The notes beneath the pieces are model-generated. The model had not been told where the DNA came from. It searched no databases and saw nothing but the letters and a program-made list of their open reading frames with translations. Positions 1-11,945 of a DNA stretch of 64,000 bases are shown piece after piece. The stretch spans positions 17,709,142-17,773,141 of the forward strand of contig JASSKH010000001.1 of the NCBI GenBank assembly GCA_031763025.1, written 5' to 3'. The first letter of the stretch is position 1, and the number at the start of each line of letters is the position of its first letter. The position numbers and the translations under genes are program-made. The DNA is from Macrocystis pyrifera (lineage: Eukaryota > Sar > Phaeophyceae > Laminariales > Laminariaceae).

Positions 1-4
1 GGCC

Positions 5-210
5 TTGGCATACTCAAACCATAGCAGTGTAGCCCTACACTCTGACACTATAATCGCAAATATTTTCGACGACTTACGGTTTGGGCGGACAGTCATTTTT
101 CCGCGCAGCGAAGCGCACACCATCCCCGGCCTGCGGCTGTCTCCGCTGGCCGTGGTTGTATCCCCGTCTAAAACTGGGATCATCCACGACGAGAGTGGGG
201 TATGTCAATG
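5..210 (+). pseudogene. YR-type (DIRS/Ngaro-like) reverse transcriptase fragment
   Basis: The reading frame open from position 5 contains a stretch reading IPGLRLSPLAVVVSPSKTGI and then IHD. It closely resembles IPNLRVSPLVTVVTTRVRI at about 44.85 kb, which precedes the RT palm of the tyrosine-recombinase retroelement there. I therefore read this as the finger region of a related reverse transcriptase. The frame stays open to 388, but after about 205 the translation no longer looks like RT and runs into a C tract (361-374), so homology probably stops near 210. It is a truncated fossil. The piece is short and rests on one motif, so the family call is moderate. Confidence 0.5.
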
Positions 211-245
211 GTTTACAACCATTGGGAGTCTCGGTCGTCCGAGAC
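206..245. other. Two adjacent perfect hairpins
   Basis: CAATGGTT (206-213) pairs perfectly with AACCATTG (217-224) across a 3-nt loop. Three bases later GTCTCGG (228-234) pairs perfectly with CCGAGAC (239-245) across a 4-nt loop. Both stems lie at the point where RT homology ends. They could be a structured end of the element or chance palindromes; no function can be assigned. Confidence 0.6.
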
Positions 246-1712
246 TTCGTTTGTTTTTAATAGAGAGCCCCGGCCAGTCGGCTGGGGGGGGAACTCCCAG
301 GTACTGGCAGTACGATAAGGAACGAGAGTCAGGTCGCGGCTCTCGTACCACGCCTGTGGACCCCCCCCCCCCCCGACGTCGCAGATAACAATATGACAAT
401 TCGAAGGATATACAACAACGTAGTTCCGAAATGCAAAGACACCGGACAAACGCCGTGTCTTTAGGCGCAGGTCTCCACGGAGAGCATTTTTGTTTTTTCT
501 CGGAGCCTTTTTATCCTCGATAAACCTGAATCACGTACTTCGTTTTGTGGGACCGGTGCACTGTCATGGTCTCCAGTATCTCAACCGATTTGGAGAGCTC
601 TCAACATTTTCTCGACGTGGTGTTTTTGTCTTTTTGATAAAGTAAAATTTAATTGAAATATTTTTAAAAACTGGATCTGGAAGGTCGACTTTATTCGTTT
701 TGTTCCGGTTAATTAGCCTTTTGATCTTAAAAAAGGAGGGCGGCAAACGATTCCTCTCACCACACCCTGACACGTGGGTTTTTCTTCTGAGATATTTGAT
801 ATTTTGTAAGATATTCGTAAATTTGTTCTGCCGCCACATTGTGTGGACCCAGAGGAATCAAAATGTATATACAATACACCACATATTAAAAATAGTACGT
901 ACGATACTGTACATAGTAAAAACAGGAGTACGCGTTGTTGCTTGAGTGAGGCTTGTGCCTGGTATACACGATGACTGAGATGTCAGCCACACGTAGTAAC
1001 ACATGTATGTATGTATTGTACCGTACGTTCAATGTACGTATGTACGATTGTCTGTTGGTTGCCATTGCGCTGCACAGCAGTACGACTTAATCTGTGAACA
1101 TGCTGTGATGATAATAATGATGACGATGTTCTTACGTTAGCTCACTTCCCTGAAATCCTGCTGACAAAAAAGGCTGTTGTAACAAAATGCATCTCGATGG
1201 CAGAAAACAAACAAGTACGAAACAGTGCGCACGGTAGTATCATACTGGTGCGTAAGGAAAACGGTACTAACAAGCTGGGGTATACCGTCCCGTATCACGT
1301 GCAACCAAATAACACCAGGAACATAATATCTATGGTATTAGATGTACACTCGAAAACAAGAAAAGGAAAAAGAAAAACACGAAGAGTGAACAGAAAAAAA
1401 AAGGAGGGGGGCAAAAAAAAAAATGAGTACGAGTGCCCTTAGCGCCCACTTCGGAGTGTTTCGGGGTATTTTTGGGCCGCTTCGGGGTAATTTTGGTGGA
1501 ATATGTTACATTTTCCCAGAAAAAGAAAACTCTGCGGCTATCGACATATCTCGCGGCGGTCACGGACATCGTGGTTTTACGTTACAAATATTTTTTATTA
1601 AAAAGATATGCACTCAAAAGTGCCGAAAAGTGATGGACCAAATGTCCTGCATGGACCATATTTAACTGTACAAAACGGTGCTAAACTTGGCCTTCTTATC
1701 AATACCTATGAC

Positions 1713-1835
1713 ATAGGTCCTGGCACCTGGTACTTTTTATGCGTCATATGAAGCCAACTATTATTAATAATAATATAGGTCCTGGCACCTGGTACTTTTT
1801 ATGCGTCATATGATGCCAACTATTATTAATAATAG
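1713..1835. repeat. 62-bp tandem duplication
   Basis: Two adjacent copies (1713-1774 and 1775-1835) start ATAGGTCCTGGCACCTGG, run through GCGTCATATGA and end in TATTATTAATAATA. They differ at only a base or two, so the duplication is recent. No gene is associated. Confidence 0.85.
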
Positions 1836-2123
1836 CGTAGTTTTTGCCTCTGGTGGGCCCTCCGCGCCTTCAGCGGGCCCCCCTCGGCCCGGGGGAGGAA
1901 CTTAAGCTCGATCTGCTCGCTTGACTTTGGTTGACTACTTGGCGGGCTGCAACTATTAATAATAACTACTACTACAGTTGTAGGCGGGAACTCCAGCCAA
2001 CCCGCAGCCCTACTGCCTAGCGTTTTAGTTACCCCCCGGGATATTTTCTTACGTGATACCCAGGTATACGATAATACTAATATATAGTTAATACAAGCAC
2101 GTACCAGGCATCAAACAAGAAAA

Positions 2124-2184
2124 CATATACATGTATGTACGCTACGTACGTATACATATACATGTATGTACGCTACGTACGTAC
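2124..2184. repeat. 31-bp palindromic tandem repeat
   Basis: CATATACATGTATGTACG followed by CTACGTACGTA occurs twice with a period of about 31 bp. The unit is built from the self-complementary words TACATGTA and TACGTACGTA, so single strands would fold strongly. Confidence 0.75.
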
Positions 2185-2253
2185 ATGGCGAAAATGTGAA
2201 AACCACTACGAACCTGGTAAAAAAATAATAGTTTTAATCAAGTAGTACTGGTA

Positions 2254-2400
2254 CTATTGTTGGGTATCGCACCGAAACTTTCGATATATCGTTCGATAAA
2301 AAAAAATATTATCGAACCGAAAAAGTTCGGTATTTCGACAATAGTTTCGATAATTCGATAAACGATAACGATACGATAAAACGATAAAAGATCGAAGGCC
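2254..2400. repeat. TATCG-rich palindromic repeat, possible MITE
   Basis: Starts near GTTGGGTATCGCACCG and is dense in TATCGATA-like and TTCGATAA words in both orientations, with ACCGAAAC/TTTCGGT pairs. A similar segment at about 4285-4385 ends in ATATCCCACACTAAC, roughly the inverted form of this start. A third TATCG-rich patch lies near 23255-23345. This could be a small inverted-repeat transposon family, but the termini are too diverged to fix. Confidence 0.35.
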
Positions 2401-5400
2401 TCTCAGGGCGATAGGGGACACGGCAACAAACAGCACTATACCCTGGTGTACGCGTATAATATCAGGTCATGCGTGTATCATCATCAAATTGCTTGGTTGA
2501 AGTACTCAGCACCAGGTGTATGTACGTAATAAGAAAACGAACACTAAGAAAGTAAGGCTGAGATTGATGGGACGAAAGGAAATTCGGGAGTTTTTTTACT
2601 GGAATTAACGGATGACACGCCGCCCTTCTCAAGCAAGAAATTCAGCCTGGGCCAGTCTCTTGTTTGTTATTGTGTCTCCTGCCTATACTGTACGTCGATT
2701 CTGGTTAAACTACTCCTGGTGTGGTATTTACCGGCACAGATGTATTTTTTGCTGTATATACATAAAATGCGACACACAGCTGAGATATAGATTTTCCTGG
2801 TACCTTACATATATACTTCGTATATTAGTACACAGGAGTACATTCGTTCAGGATCCCTGTACTAAGGAAACGAGCAATAAGAATATCAGGCTGACATTAA
2901 CAAGAAAAAATGAAGTTCGGGATTCGTTACTATATAATACTGAAATGAGTATAAACCCCTCCCATTCATATGAAGAAATCCATCCCGGGCCAGCTTTCCT
3001 GTTTCTTATTGAGTGTTTGTACTTTGGATACCAATGAATTATACCAATCAATATAGCGAACACCGAACGCTACGAGCACGGCGTGGCTATCCCTGGCAGA
3101 GACGGGGTGGGGCGAGCAAAAACTGAGGGGCGAACAGAAAACAGCGCACCGATTGATTGGTAGACCTCAATCCGAGCTATACTGTAGCTCTTGAACAACT
3201 AAACAAACAAATGTATATATATTTCGATCTTTCGCACCTGACGTCAATCAGCGTGATATCTGTACGAGCAGGACCGGTCGAAAAGTGGATGGACCATCCG
3301 ATAGCCCTATCTCGTGAGCCACTGCGAATTAGGACTTGAAATTTGGAGGACTCCGATAAAACACTCGTGTGCCAAACAAGAGTATATCAAAATTGACGTT
3401 TACTATTCGACTCGATCTCGACGAGATATCGACCAAAAATCAAAACTAACTACCAATTGTTCAACCCAATATGAAATTCGTATTAAAATTGTCTATCCTG
3501 ATCTGGCCGAAAATTGGTGATGACTCAGCTCAAGACCCTACGAGAAGGCAGACATGATGCGTTTCATTGCCCAGTTCGCCACCTATCAAGAGATTTCGCC
3601 AAAACACAATTAATTTCCATACGTTATGTGTGTAAAAGAAGTACATGCGACAAATAAATGTTGGTTTTCCTGCGATGTTCCCCGCTCAATTTCTGTGAGT
3701 TTCGACCTGAAAATTTAACCTCGCATTTGCGGATATATATGCAGACAAACGGAAAGCGAGCCTTTTTTTTTCTTCAGACGAGTTACGGTCGCTTTTGTAT
3801 TTTTCCAGATCTTTTTATCGGTCATGTATCTTTCGAACAAAAAAAATGCCTGCTTTCCATTCGTGGGTTGGTGCATGATCAACACCTTGAAAAAAAAACG
3901 CATCCCAATTAATTGTATTTCGTACATCATGTATTGGTAGTATTGAGCGGGGCGTGGACAATCTACCCCTCTCTTTGGCAGCACCTTGGCTGTCCCAGCT
4001 CGTATGTAATGTGTGCGTGATGAAAACATTGGGCATAAAAGCACGCATAATACTTGGGTGAATTAGATGATAACACTGCTCACAAACGTCTCCGTGTACG
4101 TCTCAGAGCGGCAGGACCTACGCAACTCGTGGCGGAGACGTTGTGAGGCTTGAGACGCGAATCATTCAGGGTCTCGTCGTCGTGTGGATCACGCGACAAC
4201 GACAAAAAAGTGAAATGGGCGGGCGGGCGTGTTTTTTGCGGGCTTTGTGCGCCGGCTTTTGCCTGCATTATCCTTATCGACTTTATGGGATTTTCGGTAC
4301 GGCAACGATAAGTATCGTTATCGTTATCGAAGTTATTTCGGCCATATCGTACCGAAACATTTCTGGTTTCGATATCCCACACTAACTGATACGTACCAGC
4401 TGTAATACCTGCTACCATCGTAATGTGAACCGACTCGAGTTGTCGGCTGCTACGTATGAGAGCTCTGTAAACCACAAGAAATTTCCTGGCTGGGTAACTT
4501 GCGCGAAACTCCGAGATCCTACTCGTACTCGTATGAAATGCAATACGCAGCACGTACGAGCACGCCTCCGTGCGCAGGGGTGCACTCATTATCAATATCG
4601 TGCGCAGGGGGAGGGGATCAACCAGTGACTTTCAATTTCGTATCTCGTATTCTTGTTCTCTCAGGCAGTGTTGGAGATTGCCTCGCTCGGAAAACAGTGC
4701 CGATGAATTCTTGAAAAAAAAATACCCGAAAAAGGGAAAGTTGATCTTTTCGGCAATCCTGGTGAAAAGAGGCAATCTCAATGTCGATCTCAAGCTTGAT
4801 CTTTACCGCGCCATTTTTCAAGCGATGTTGATGTTTTATACTCACTCGTGATTCCTGTATTCTACAACCTTTATTTGTTATATATGCTGCTGTTCTATGC
4901 TGAAAATGCATCAGTTCTCTATTCAGCAACAACATAGACCACTATTAACACTACTGTTACAGTGCTTGAGTCGCAGCATGCATCCTCATTATATAACGGA
5001 AAGGTGTACAGCGGATGTATCATTTCATCTGAACAAAAAGTAGACATCAAATTGTTATAACAAGGTACCAGTATCAATATGCACCCCCCAGCAGTGCAAG
5101 AGCGCAAGGCGTGCACGTACCCAGAACACCACGCACGGCACAGATACTTGCAAAATAATATCTGGTTGGTGCATAATATTGTTCGTTCTTCATTATTCAG
5201 TTGCTGCTGGTACCCCATGCGACTTCGTATTATATAGTGGCTTCCCACTCCCCACACACCACACACATAAAACACAACAAGCGAAACCGTTACAGCAAGG
5301 AGGCAAGTAAACATACATATATTCATGATGGCATCTGCATGATCGTGCCTGGGCACAGCTATGGGTTGCGTGGGTGTAGAGCAGGGGAGATGGGCGAGGA

Positions 5401-6500
5401 GCAATGCGTTTTGAAGGTGTTTCCAGTGATATGGTAAGGGTTTTTTTGGGCGGGATCCCAAAGATTGAGTTTGAAAGATTGAATTAACCAACAATCTTCG
5501 ATTCTCAGTCTAGATTGAAAGATCGGCCGTCAAAACCGCCAATTCAATCTCGAGATTTACCAAAAGATTGCACTCTTTCCAGGGCAATTCAATTTCAATC
5601 CCCAACACTACTACTCTCAGGACTTAGTGTGTGTGTTCTTCACATTAAACCTCGTACGTTGTTGTTATTATTGTTGTTCTCACAATAACTCTTAATTCTC
5701 ACCATAACTCTTAAATCAAGGACTCCGTGCTGACTAAAAGAAAGGTGCTGGGGCCGTAGGAAGATCTGAAAAACTATTTAACATATCAGATATATAAAAA
5801 AAAAATCGACTCGAAAGCACGACACTTCCCACCCGAAAAAAAATGTGCGGGACGAAGAAGGCGCCCACCTGAAAAAAAAAAACAAGGTGCAAACTGAACG
5901 AACCGTAGTAACATGGCTGCGAATATCCACTCAACTACATCATAGACTTCCCTCGTTCCAACAACTAACCAACTCGTGTCGCTATTTGCCACAGCGGTTG
6001 CTGTCTGGAGCGCTGCCAGCACCGTACGAAACGCACGGTTGCATGGCGATGTCATTACTATTTATAATTACCCGTACTGGTCCTACCGTATGAAATGCAT
6101 GCTGCAAGATAGCACACCCACTCCCCATGGGACCGAATTCAACGCCGATTTTCTCGACGACAAGGACAGTGCAAACGCCGAACGACGCGTGTATGTATGT
6201 ACGGATAATCTCTATTTTATAGAGAAGAAAATTAAATGGGCGTGAGGGGACCAAACAAATTCCACTCACTAGGGAGGTGCAGATATGGAATATTATTAAT
6301 TATTTTACGAGTTTAAGTTAATGTCCATTATTTTTCCCTCAAATATGTGTGGCGGGGATATGGAAAAAATGCCCGCCATGTCACGCCGGATCTGAGTTCA
6401 GATTGGGAGGGAGCTGGAGAATTAGGGCAAACATGTGGAAGATTGAACAGACGAAATCTGAGGTATGTGGAGAGGTATTGAATCCTTGGCATGCTTGAAC

Positions 6501-6602
6501 AAAACGTTACCAGGTATATCATACCTGATATAGGCTATACCAGGTACAACAAAAACGTTACCAGGTATATCATACCTGGTATAGGCAATACCAGGTACAA
6601 CA
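6501..6602. repeat. 51-bp tandem duplication of palindromic unit
   Basis: Two copies of a unit containing ACCAGGTATATCATACCTG and then ATACCAGGTACAAC lie head to tail (6501-6550 and 6551-6602). ACCAGGTAT and ATACCTGGT are reverse complements, so each copy folds into a hairpin. Confidence 0.8.
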
Positions 6603-8361
6603 ACAGTACTCGTACTTCGTATTTTTAATACTTGTCTATAGGAAAAGCCTGAAATTTAGGCGAAATCGAACAGTGAATCGAGCAGCCGCGCCGATTGAGC
6701 CGTGCCACCACGACCACTCGCGATCGCACGAGACTTCCCAGGACCATTCCCAGGGTCGTTCGCAGGCCATAGCCGATCGCAGAACGCGCCGCAGATTTTT
6801 AGGCTTTATTCGTCGTTTTGAAAATTTACACGCGTGGAGGTAGCCAAGCGAACTACTCTGCTGCTGCTGTTACATGTCGCTCGTTTCGGGCAACAGCTAA
6901 CACAATTGTCGCGTGGGGCGTTGTCGTGCGAAGAGGTGGTGATTATTTCCCTCGCCGGGACTCGGGCATCTGCCTGCCTACGAACCAGACTGGGCGGACA
7001 GCCTTTAGTGAGACTATACCACGCATACGATTTCGGCGAGTGCCGATCGCTGCGCTAAACACACATCTGCTAAAGCCTCTGCGCGTCGAGGCTATTAATT
7101 TATGTAATGAGAGCCGAGACATGACGTAAGCACACCCTAACTCCGTGCTGATATACATATATATATATATATGGTCTGTACAACTGCTGTACGAGGCAAA
7201 CTATCTGTGCGCTGTGTGTTATTCGTGGCCACAGCGAACCATGATGACATGATTTATGTATTAATAATAACATATACATAATGAGGATTCAGCACCGACA
7301 CTGCTGTGCCGGATGTTGACGGGCAGAAATAAAGGTGTTTACAAGACGTGCGCCCACAACCCACACCCCGTTAGGATTGCACGGTGCGATACCCGTAGTC
7401 AAAGTTATTCACGCACTCACAAATTACATTCGACGGGTTCCTGCAGTACCTGACGGCCGGCTGGACTGGTTGGGTTCGCGGCAGAGTGATTTCGTTTGGG
7501 GGGTATACATAGTCATATCGAACGATCGTCATATTATATTTACAGCAGCAGTTAGCTGTTAGGTGACAATGCGAGGAAAATACCTGTAACTCTGCTTGCA
7601 ACCACACGACACGCGGTCAGGTGGTTGTTGTGATGTCAACTGATTCAGTTGCGCGATTCATTCATTCAAACTACAGTAAATACTCGTTGGTCAACTGACA
7701 ACAAGTAGTTGGTACCTTCCGAAAAAAACCAAAATGCTACGTACTCAAATCAAGGTTGATACGTACGTGTGTTCAAATCCCACCCTCTGGTTAGATTTTG
7801 ACTACATTTGCAGATGAAACACCATCATCAACTGCTCTGCTGAAGTTTCCTCGGCATAAGACACTAAGCCACGAAGTGCGCAGGACGCGACACATGATAC
7901 ATGTTACGAGTTTGGGATTAAGAACTTCAGGCTGGGTGGCTGAGTTAAAAAAAAAAATGGTTTTACAGCTAAGGACTTGTGTTCAGCGAGGAACGTCGCT
8001 CTAAAATCCTACACAAAAATAATACCTGGTAGCATGTAAGAGCCTGTTCTATGTTCAACGCAGGCATGACACCAATCCCCGAAGCTCTGCCAAGAAAAAT
8101 AATTTCGTAACTGCTGTCGCGCACTGTAGTGGAGAGAGGGGAGTAGAGCTTGCAGCGTGACTTCGGATCTGAGTTCGGCCTAGGAGGGAGAGAAGAGAAG
8201 GGCGAAGATAATAAATGGAACAACAACAACAACAACAACAAAACCACCACCAGTGCAGTACGCACGTACGCGACGGCAATTCAGACTTTCTGTGTTCAGA
8301 ATTTAAGGCTCAACTTTTTCGTTTTGAAGAATTTACGGCTCGGCTTATTATGTGTGTGTGT

Positions 8362-8474
8362 TCTTCACAATAAACCGTTCTTTCTACCCGTCGACGTCCA
8401 GCACAACCAGTGTCCGTGTAGATTGTTCAATCCTACACAGAGACATACGAGTTCTGTACATAGTCACAAAACTA
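8362..8474 (-). mobile_element. LINE-1 family, 3' end only (minus strand)
   Basis: In minus orientation this carries the conserved family-1 3' end: ACACTGGTTGTGCTGGACGT, then GGGTAGAAAGAACGG, ending in TTTATTGTGAAGAA. It is severely 5'-truncated (about 113 bp) and abuts the plus-strand copy at 8475 head to head. Extreme 5' truncation is expected for target-primed reverse transcription. Confidence 0.75.
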
Positions 8475-9896
8475 CGCCACGTTGCAAGAGCATCGAAACG
8501 ACCATCCGCAAACGGCGTCTCTTCTTCGCGGGGGGGGGGGGGTGGCACGGCAAAGCAAGGATCGATTACGCAGTCGGGTAATGTTCGGGACGATGGCTGG
8601 TGGGGAGAACTCGAGACCTGGCGGACAGTTTAAGACTTGGCATAGATGCATAGTCGAAGACCTTAGGGAGTTCCGAGCCACCGAAGGGTCAACGGAACTT
8701 TCCCCCTCGGTGTTTGGAGTTGAGACCGCGCTGTGGCCGACTGCTGCAAAAAAGGCTGGGAGGAAGAGGTACCGGGGGATCCTCGAAGCAGCCAAACGGT
8801 TCATGGTGAGGTGGCACGAGGCTGAGACTGAGCTGAGTATGCAGAGCCTCGCATCCGCCGTGGGTGGTGTCGAAGGGAATGGGGGGAGGGGGGGCAACAA
8901 GAGGAGTAGCAGAAAACCCCACTAAGGAATGCGAAGAGGGGGGGGAACAGGAGTAGAGGGGAAACTGCAGTGGACGAACGTAGGAAGGAGATGGCAGGCA
9001 GGGTAGCAAGGTACCGGGCAGAACTAGGAAGTAGAACATGCCTATATACTACTCGTACCACCAACTGGTGCTGCAGCTGGTTCGAACGTGGTCTTCCTTT
9101 GTCTTACTTTGTCTTCCTTTGTTTTTGTTTATTTTTATTTCATTTTATTTTCTTCTTTTTGCGCTGACCCTATCTATGTGATTTTAAGTATATTTCTTTC
9201 TCTTCCTTTCTCCGGTTGATAAACCTTATTGAAGGAGTTGTGTGGCGTGGGCGGATGACGAACGAGCCTGCTTTGCTTGTTTCGTATTGTCTGACGTCCA
9301 GGGGCCGGGATAGTTGACGAACGCTGGACGGAGGCGGCAGACAGGGTAGCAAGGTACCAGGCGGACCAGCTGGGAGACCCTGGCTGTGCTACTCATGCCA
9401 TAAACTGCTGCCGCGACCTGGAGGATGCTTTGCACTTTGTTTGGTTTGCCTGTTATTTTCCCTGGGTTCTTAGTCTTACTCTGTTGACGAGGACCATTAA
9501 CAGTGGTATTTTTTTATTATATTTTTTTCCAGTTCGTTTTTTTCAAATGTCTGCCAGATCCCCTGCGGGGGGGACACGATAGCTTGTTTCATATATATAT
9601 ATATATATTTTTGTTTTCTTGTTTCTTCTTCTCTTCCGAGTTGTCTTCTTTGTTTGTTTGTTTTTTTCTCTTTGTTTCGTTTAGTTTCTCTAGGTCATGA
9701 AATGTGTATGTCGTGCCTGTCGTACGCAGTATGATGACAGGGCATTGCATTGCATACGTGGCAACGTAGTATCTCAGTGGCGCAGCTTTGTGACCACAGA
9801 ACCCGTATCTCTCTCTAGGATTGAAGAATCAGTACGGACACTGGTTGTGCTGGATGTCAACGGGTAGAAAGAACGGTTTAATGTGAAGAAAACAGA
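8475..9896 (+). mobile_element. LINE-1 family, 5'-truncated copy (C-terminus plus 3' UTR)
   Basis: Positions 8482-8925 encode the distal part of the family-1 ORF, matching the C-terminal region of the large minus-strand copy (RPGGQ, KTWHRC, VFGVETALWPTAAKKAG, ERFMVRWHEAE-like stretches), with frameshifts near a 12-base G run (8538-8549). The T-rich 3' UTR (about 8960-9700) and conserved terminal segment (9700-9896) follow, ending AACGGTTTAATGTGAAGAAAAC. The 5' end is truncated at 8475, so this copy has no RT and is a dead insertion. Confidence 0.8.
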
Positions 9897-10384
9897 GATA
9901 CTACACTACTGTTACGTATGCAGTACACACAGCAGTAGACAATGCAATGCCATGTCATCATACTGCTATACAAGTGTGTGACGTGGACCCTCAGGGCGCA
10001 TTACTTCGCCGAGCTTCGAACGGCTCACCAAGTCCTGTTGCGAGTCATTGGCTTCCAGCGCCGACTTCGTATTGATCATACCACCCTCTCGTACGCGAAG
10101 GCCCTCAGGATGGCACGTTGCGAGAGCATCGAAACGACCTTTCGTAAACGGCGGCTCTTCTTTCCGGGTGGCGTGGCACGGCAAAGCAACGAGCGATTGC
10201 CCAGTCCGGTAATGTTCGGGACGATGGCTGGTGGGGAGAACCCGAGACCTGGCGGACAGGCATAGATGAATCATCGAAGTAGACCTTGCTATATTAGGGA
10301 GTTCCGAGCCACCGAAGGGTCAACCGAACTTGCGCCCTTCCTTGGTGTTGGGAGTTGAGACCGCACTGCTGTGGTCTACTGCCG

Positions 10385-10665
10385 GCGTCCCCGGTGGCTT
10401 GGTAGGTGGTCCGCGTGCCTATCAAGATCAATTTCGTGGGTTCAAGTCTCACCGAGTGCATGCTCATAGGGACTTTTTCTTGCATAAAAAAATGATTAGC
10501 GGAAAGCGCGAGAGCGGGAGTTAGCTACATTCGATGAAAATCGACGAGCAGTGGGAATGCTGAACCCTATGCGCGACAAAAAATAAAGGCACGTACCGCG
10601 GGGGGGAGAAGGGACGACACCTGTGACCACGGCTTGTCCACAAGAGCGCTAAGGGTAAAACCTCC
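10385..10665 (+). mobile_element. Candidate tRNA-derived SINE
   Basis: This roughly 280-bp insert inside a LINE-1 fragment carries an A-box-like TGGCTTGGTAGG at 10395-10406 and a B-box-like GGTTCAAGTCT at 10439-10449. The two starts are 44 bases apart, exactly tRNA spacing. The T arm folds (GTGGG at 10436-10440, loop TTCAAGT, CTCAC at 10448-10452), but the expected 7-bp acceptor stem does not pair. It is therefore a degenerate tRNA-like head, most like tRNA-Leu, and not a functional tRNA. No poly-A tail or target duplication was found. Confidence 0.45.
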
Positions 10666-11184
10666 TACGAGGCTGGAAAGTAAAAGTAGGGACGGACGTG
10701 GTCCTGGGGGATCCTCGAAACAGCCGAACGGTTCATGGTGAGGTGGCAAGAGGATGAGGCTGAGCTGAGTATGCAGCGCCGAGAATCGGTCGGGGAGCGG
10801 AAGCAGGAGGAGTGGCAGAACACCCGACCAAGGGAATGCGGGGAGGGGGGGGAACAGCAGGACGAGTAGAAGGGAAACTGCGGTGGACAAAGGTAGGAAG
10901 AAGATAGCAGACAGGGTAGCAAGGCACCAGGCCGACGAGGATTTACAACGTGCCTATACTACTCGTGCCCCCAACTGGTGCAGATGGTTCGAACGTGGTC
11001 TTCCTCTGTCTTTTTTTTTCATCTGTGATTTTTCATTTTATTTCTTGCTCTTCTTCTGTTGAGAAGCGTTATTAGTTTATTAGTTGAGTCGTGTGGCGTG
11101 GTGGGTGTTTTCTTCCATTTATTTTTTTTTCCAACTCGTTCTTTTCAAGTGTCTGCCCCATCCCCTGCTGCGGGGGGGCACGAC

Positions 11185-11343
11185 AGTTTGTTTCTTTTTT
11201 CTTTTTTCCTTTCGATTTCTCTTCTTTGCTTTTTCCCTTCTTTCGTTTCTCTATTTCATAGAAAAGTTTGTTTCTTTTTTCTTTTTTCCTTTCGATTTCT
11301 CTTCTTTGCTTTTTCCCTTCTTTCGTTTCTCTATTTCATAGAA
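11185..11343 (+). repeat. 80-bp tandem duplication in LINE-1 3' UTR
   Basis: The pyrimidine-rich segment from AGTTTGTTTC to CTATTTCATAGAA is present twice (11185-11264 and 11265-11343), apparently without differences. This is a recent local duplication in the UTR. Confidence 0.85.
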
Positions 11344-11419
11344 TGTGTATGCCGTGCCTGTCGTATCGAGCATGTATTATGACATGGTACCGTAGTATTG
11401 CATTGTCCACTACCTGTGC

Positions 11420-11945
11420 TTACTGAAGGAGTCGTGTGGCGTTAGTGGATGACGAGCCTGCTTTGCTTATTTCGTATTTTCTGTCGCCGAGGGGACGGGC
11501 ATAGTTGACGAACGCTGGACGGAGACGGCAGATAGGGTAGTAAGGTACCAGGCGGACTAGCAGGGAGAACTTGGCTATGGTACTCGTACCACACAAACTG
11601 CTGCCGCTACCTGGAGGATGCTTTGTGCTTTGGTTTGGTTTGCCTGTTATTTTCCCTTGGTTCGTAGTCTTACTCTGTTTACGATAAGTTGTGGTGTTTT
11701 TTTTTTTTCCATCTCGTTCTTCGCATGTGTCTGCCACATCCCATGTTGTTGTTGTTGTTGTTGTTGTTTTCTTCACATTAAACCGTTCTTTCTACCCGTC
11801 GACATCCAGCACAACCATCCCATGCGGATGGGGCACGACAGTTTGTTTCTTCTATTTTTTTCTTGTTTCTTTTTCTTTTTCGATCTGTCTTCTTTGTTTT
11901 CGTTTGTTTTTGTTGGTTTGTTTCTTTTCGTTTCTCTATTTCATG
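11420..11945 (+). mobile_element. LINE-1 family 3' UTR fragment
   Basis: Plus-strand UTR beginning GAAGGAGTCGTGTGGCG, continuing through GGTAGTAAGGTACCAGGC and the T-rich block to TTTCTCTATTTCATG at 11945. There it is interrupted by the large minus-strand copy and resumes at 19543. From 11535 onward it forms the first unit of a tandem duplication whose second unit starts at 19658. A 71-bp minus-strand LINE-1 stub is nested at 11746-11816. Confidence 0.8.
11746..11816 (-). mobile_element. 71-bp LINE-1 stub with 8-bp target duplication
   Basis: A minus-oriented LINE-1 3' terminus (GTTGTGCTGGATGTCGACGG onward, ending in a CAA-repeat tail) is flanked by perfect ATCCCATG repeats at 11738-11745 and 11817-11824. 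The same insertion, with the same flanks, recurs at 19869-19946 because the host segment was later duplicated. It directly shows the family's 3' end and its microsatellite tail. Confidence 0.85.

Larger units (their letters stand above)
390..8360. other. Gene-poor AT-rich stretch with short repeats
   Basis: I found no coding sequence I can support here; open frames are short, overlap on both strands and lack recognisable domains. What can be seen are homopolymer runs, GTAC-rich palindromes, tandem duplications (1713-1835, 2124-2184, 6501-6602), two TATCG-rich palindromic segments (about 2254-2400 and 4285-4385) and a CAA/AAC microsatellite (about 8218-8243). The word TACCAGGTA or its complement recurs through this stretch and the rest of the window. 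Confidence 0.6.
9966..11400 (+). mobile_element. LINE-1 family, truncated copy interrupted by SINE-like DNA
   Basis: The copy begins around the CVTWTLRA motif of the family-1 C-terminal domain and reads through GFQRRLR, SYAKAL, CESIE and ENPRPGGQ. It is broken at about 10384 by foreign DNA and resumes near 10665 with the segment containing GGGGGATCCTCGAAACAGCC. The 3' UTR (about 10990-11400) has an internal deletion and an 80-bp tandem duplication. It joins another UTR fragment at about 11400. Confidence 0.75.

Noticed and set aside
5..40. Similarity between the left edge and about 25914-25940 (CCTTGGCATAC, CAACCATAG)
   Set aside because: Only about 25 bases resemble each other, and the surrounding sequences belong to different element types; treated as chance.
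5..388. Whole 127-codon frame as a gene
   Set aside because: Only the first part resembles RT; the rest passes through two hairpins and a C run and looks untranslated.
7755..7790. GTTCAAATCCCACC resembling a tRNA B box
   Set aside because: No A box or acceptor stem lies upstream at tRNA spacing.
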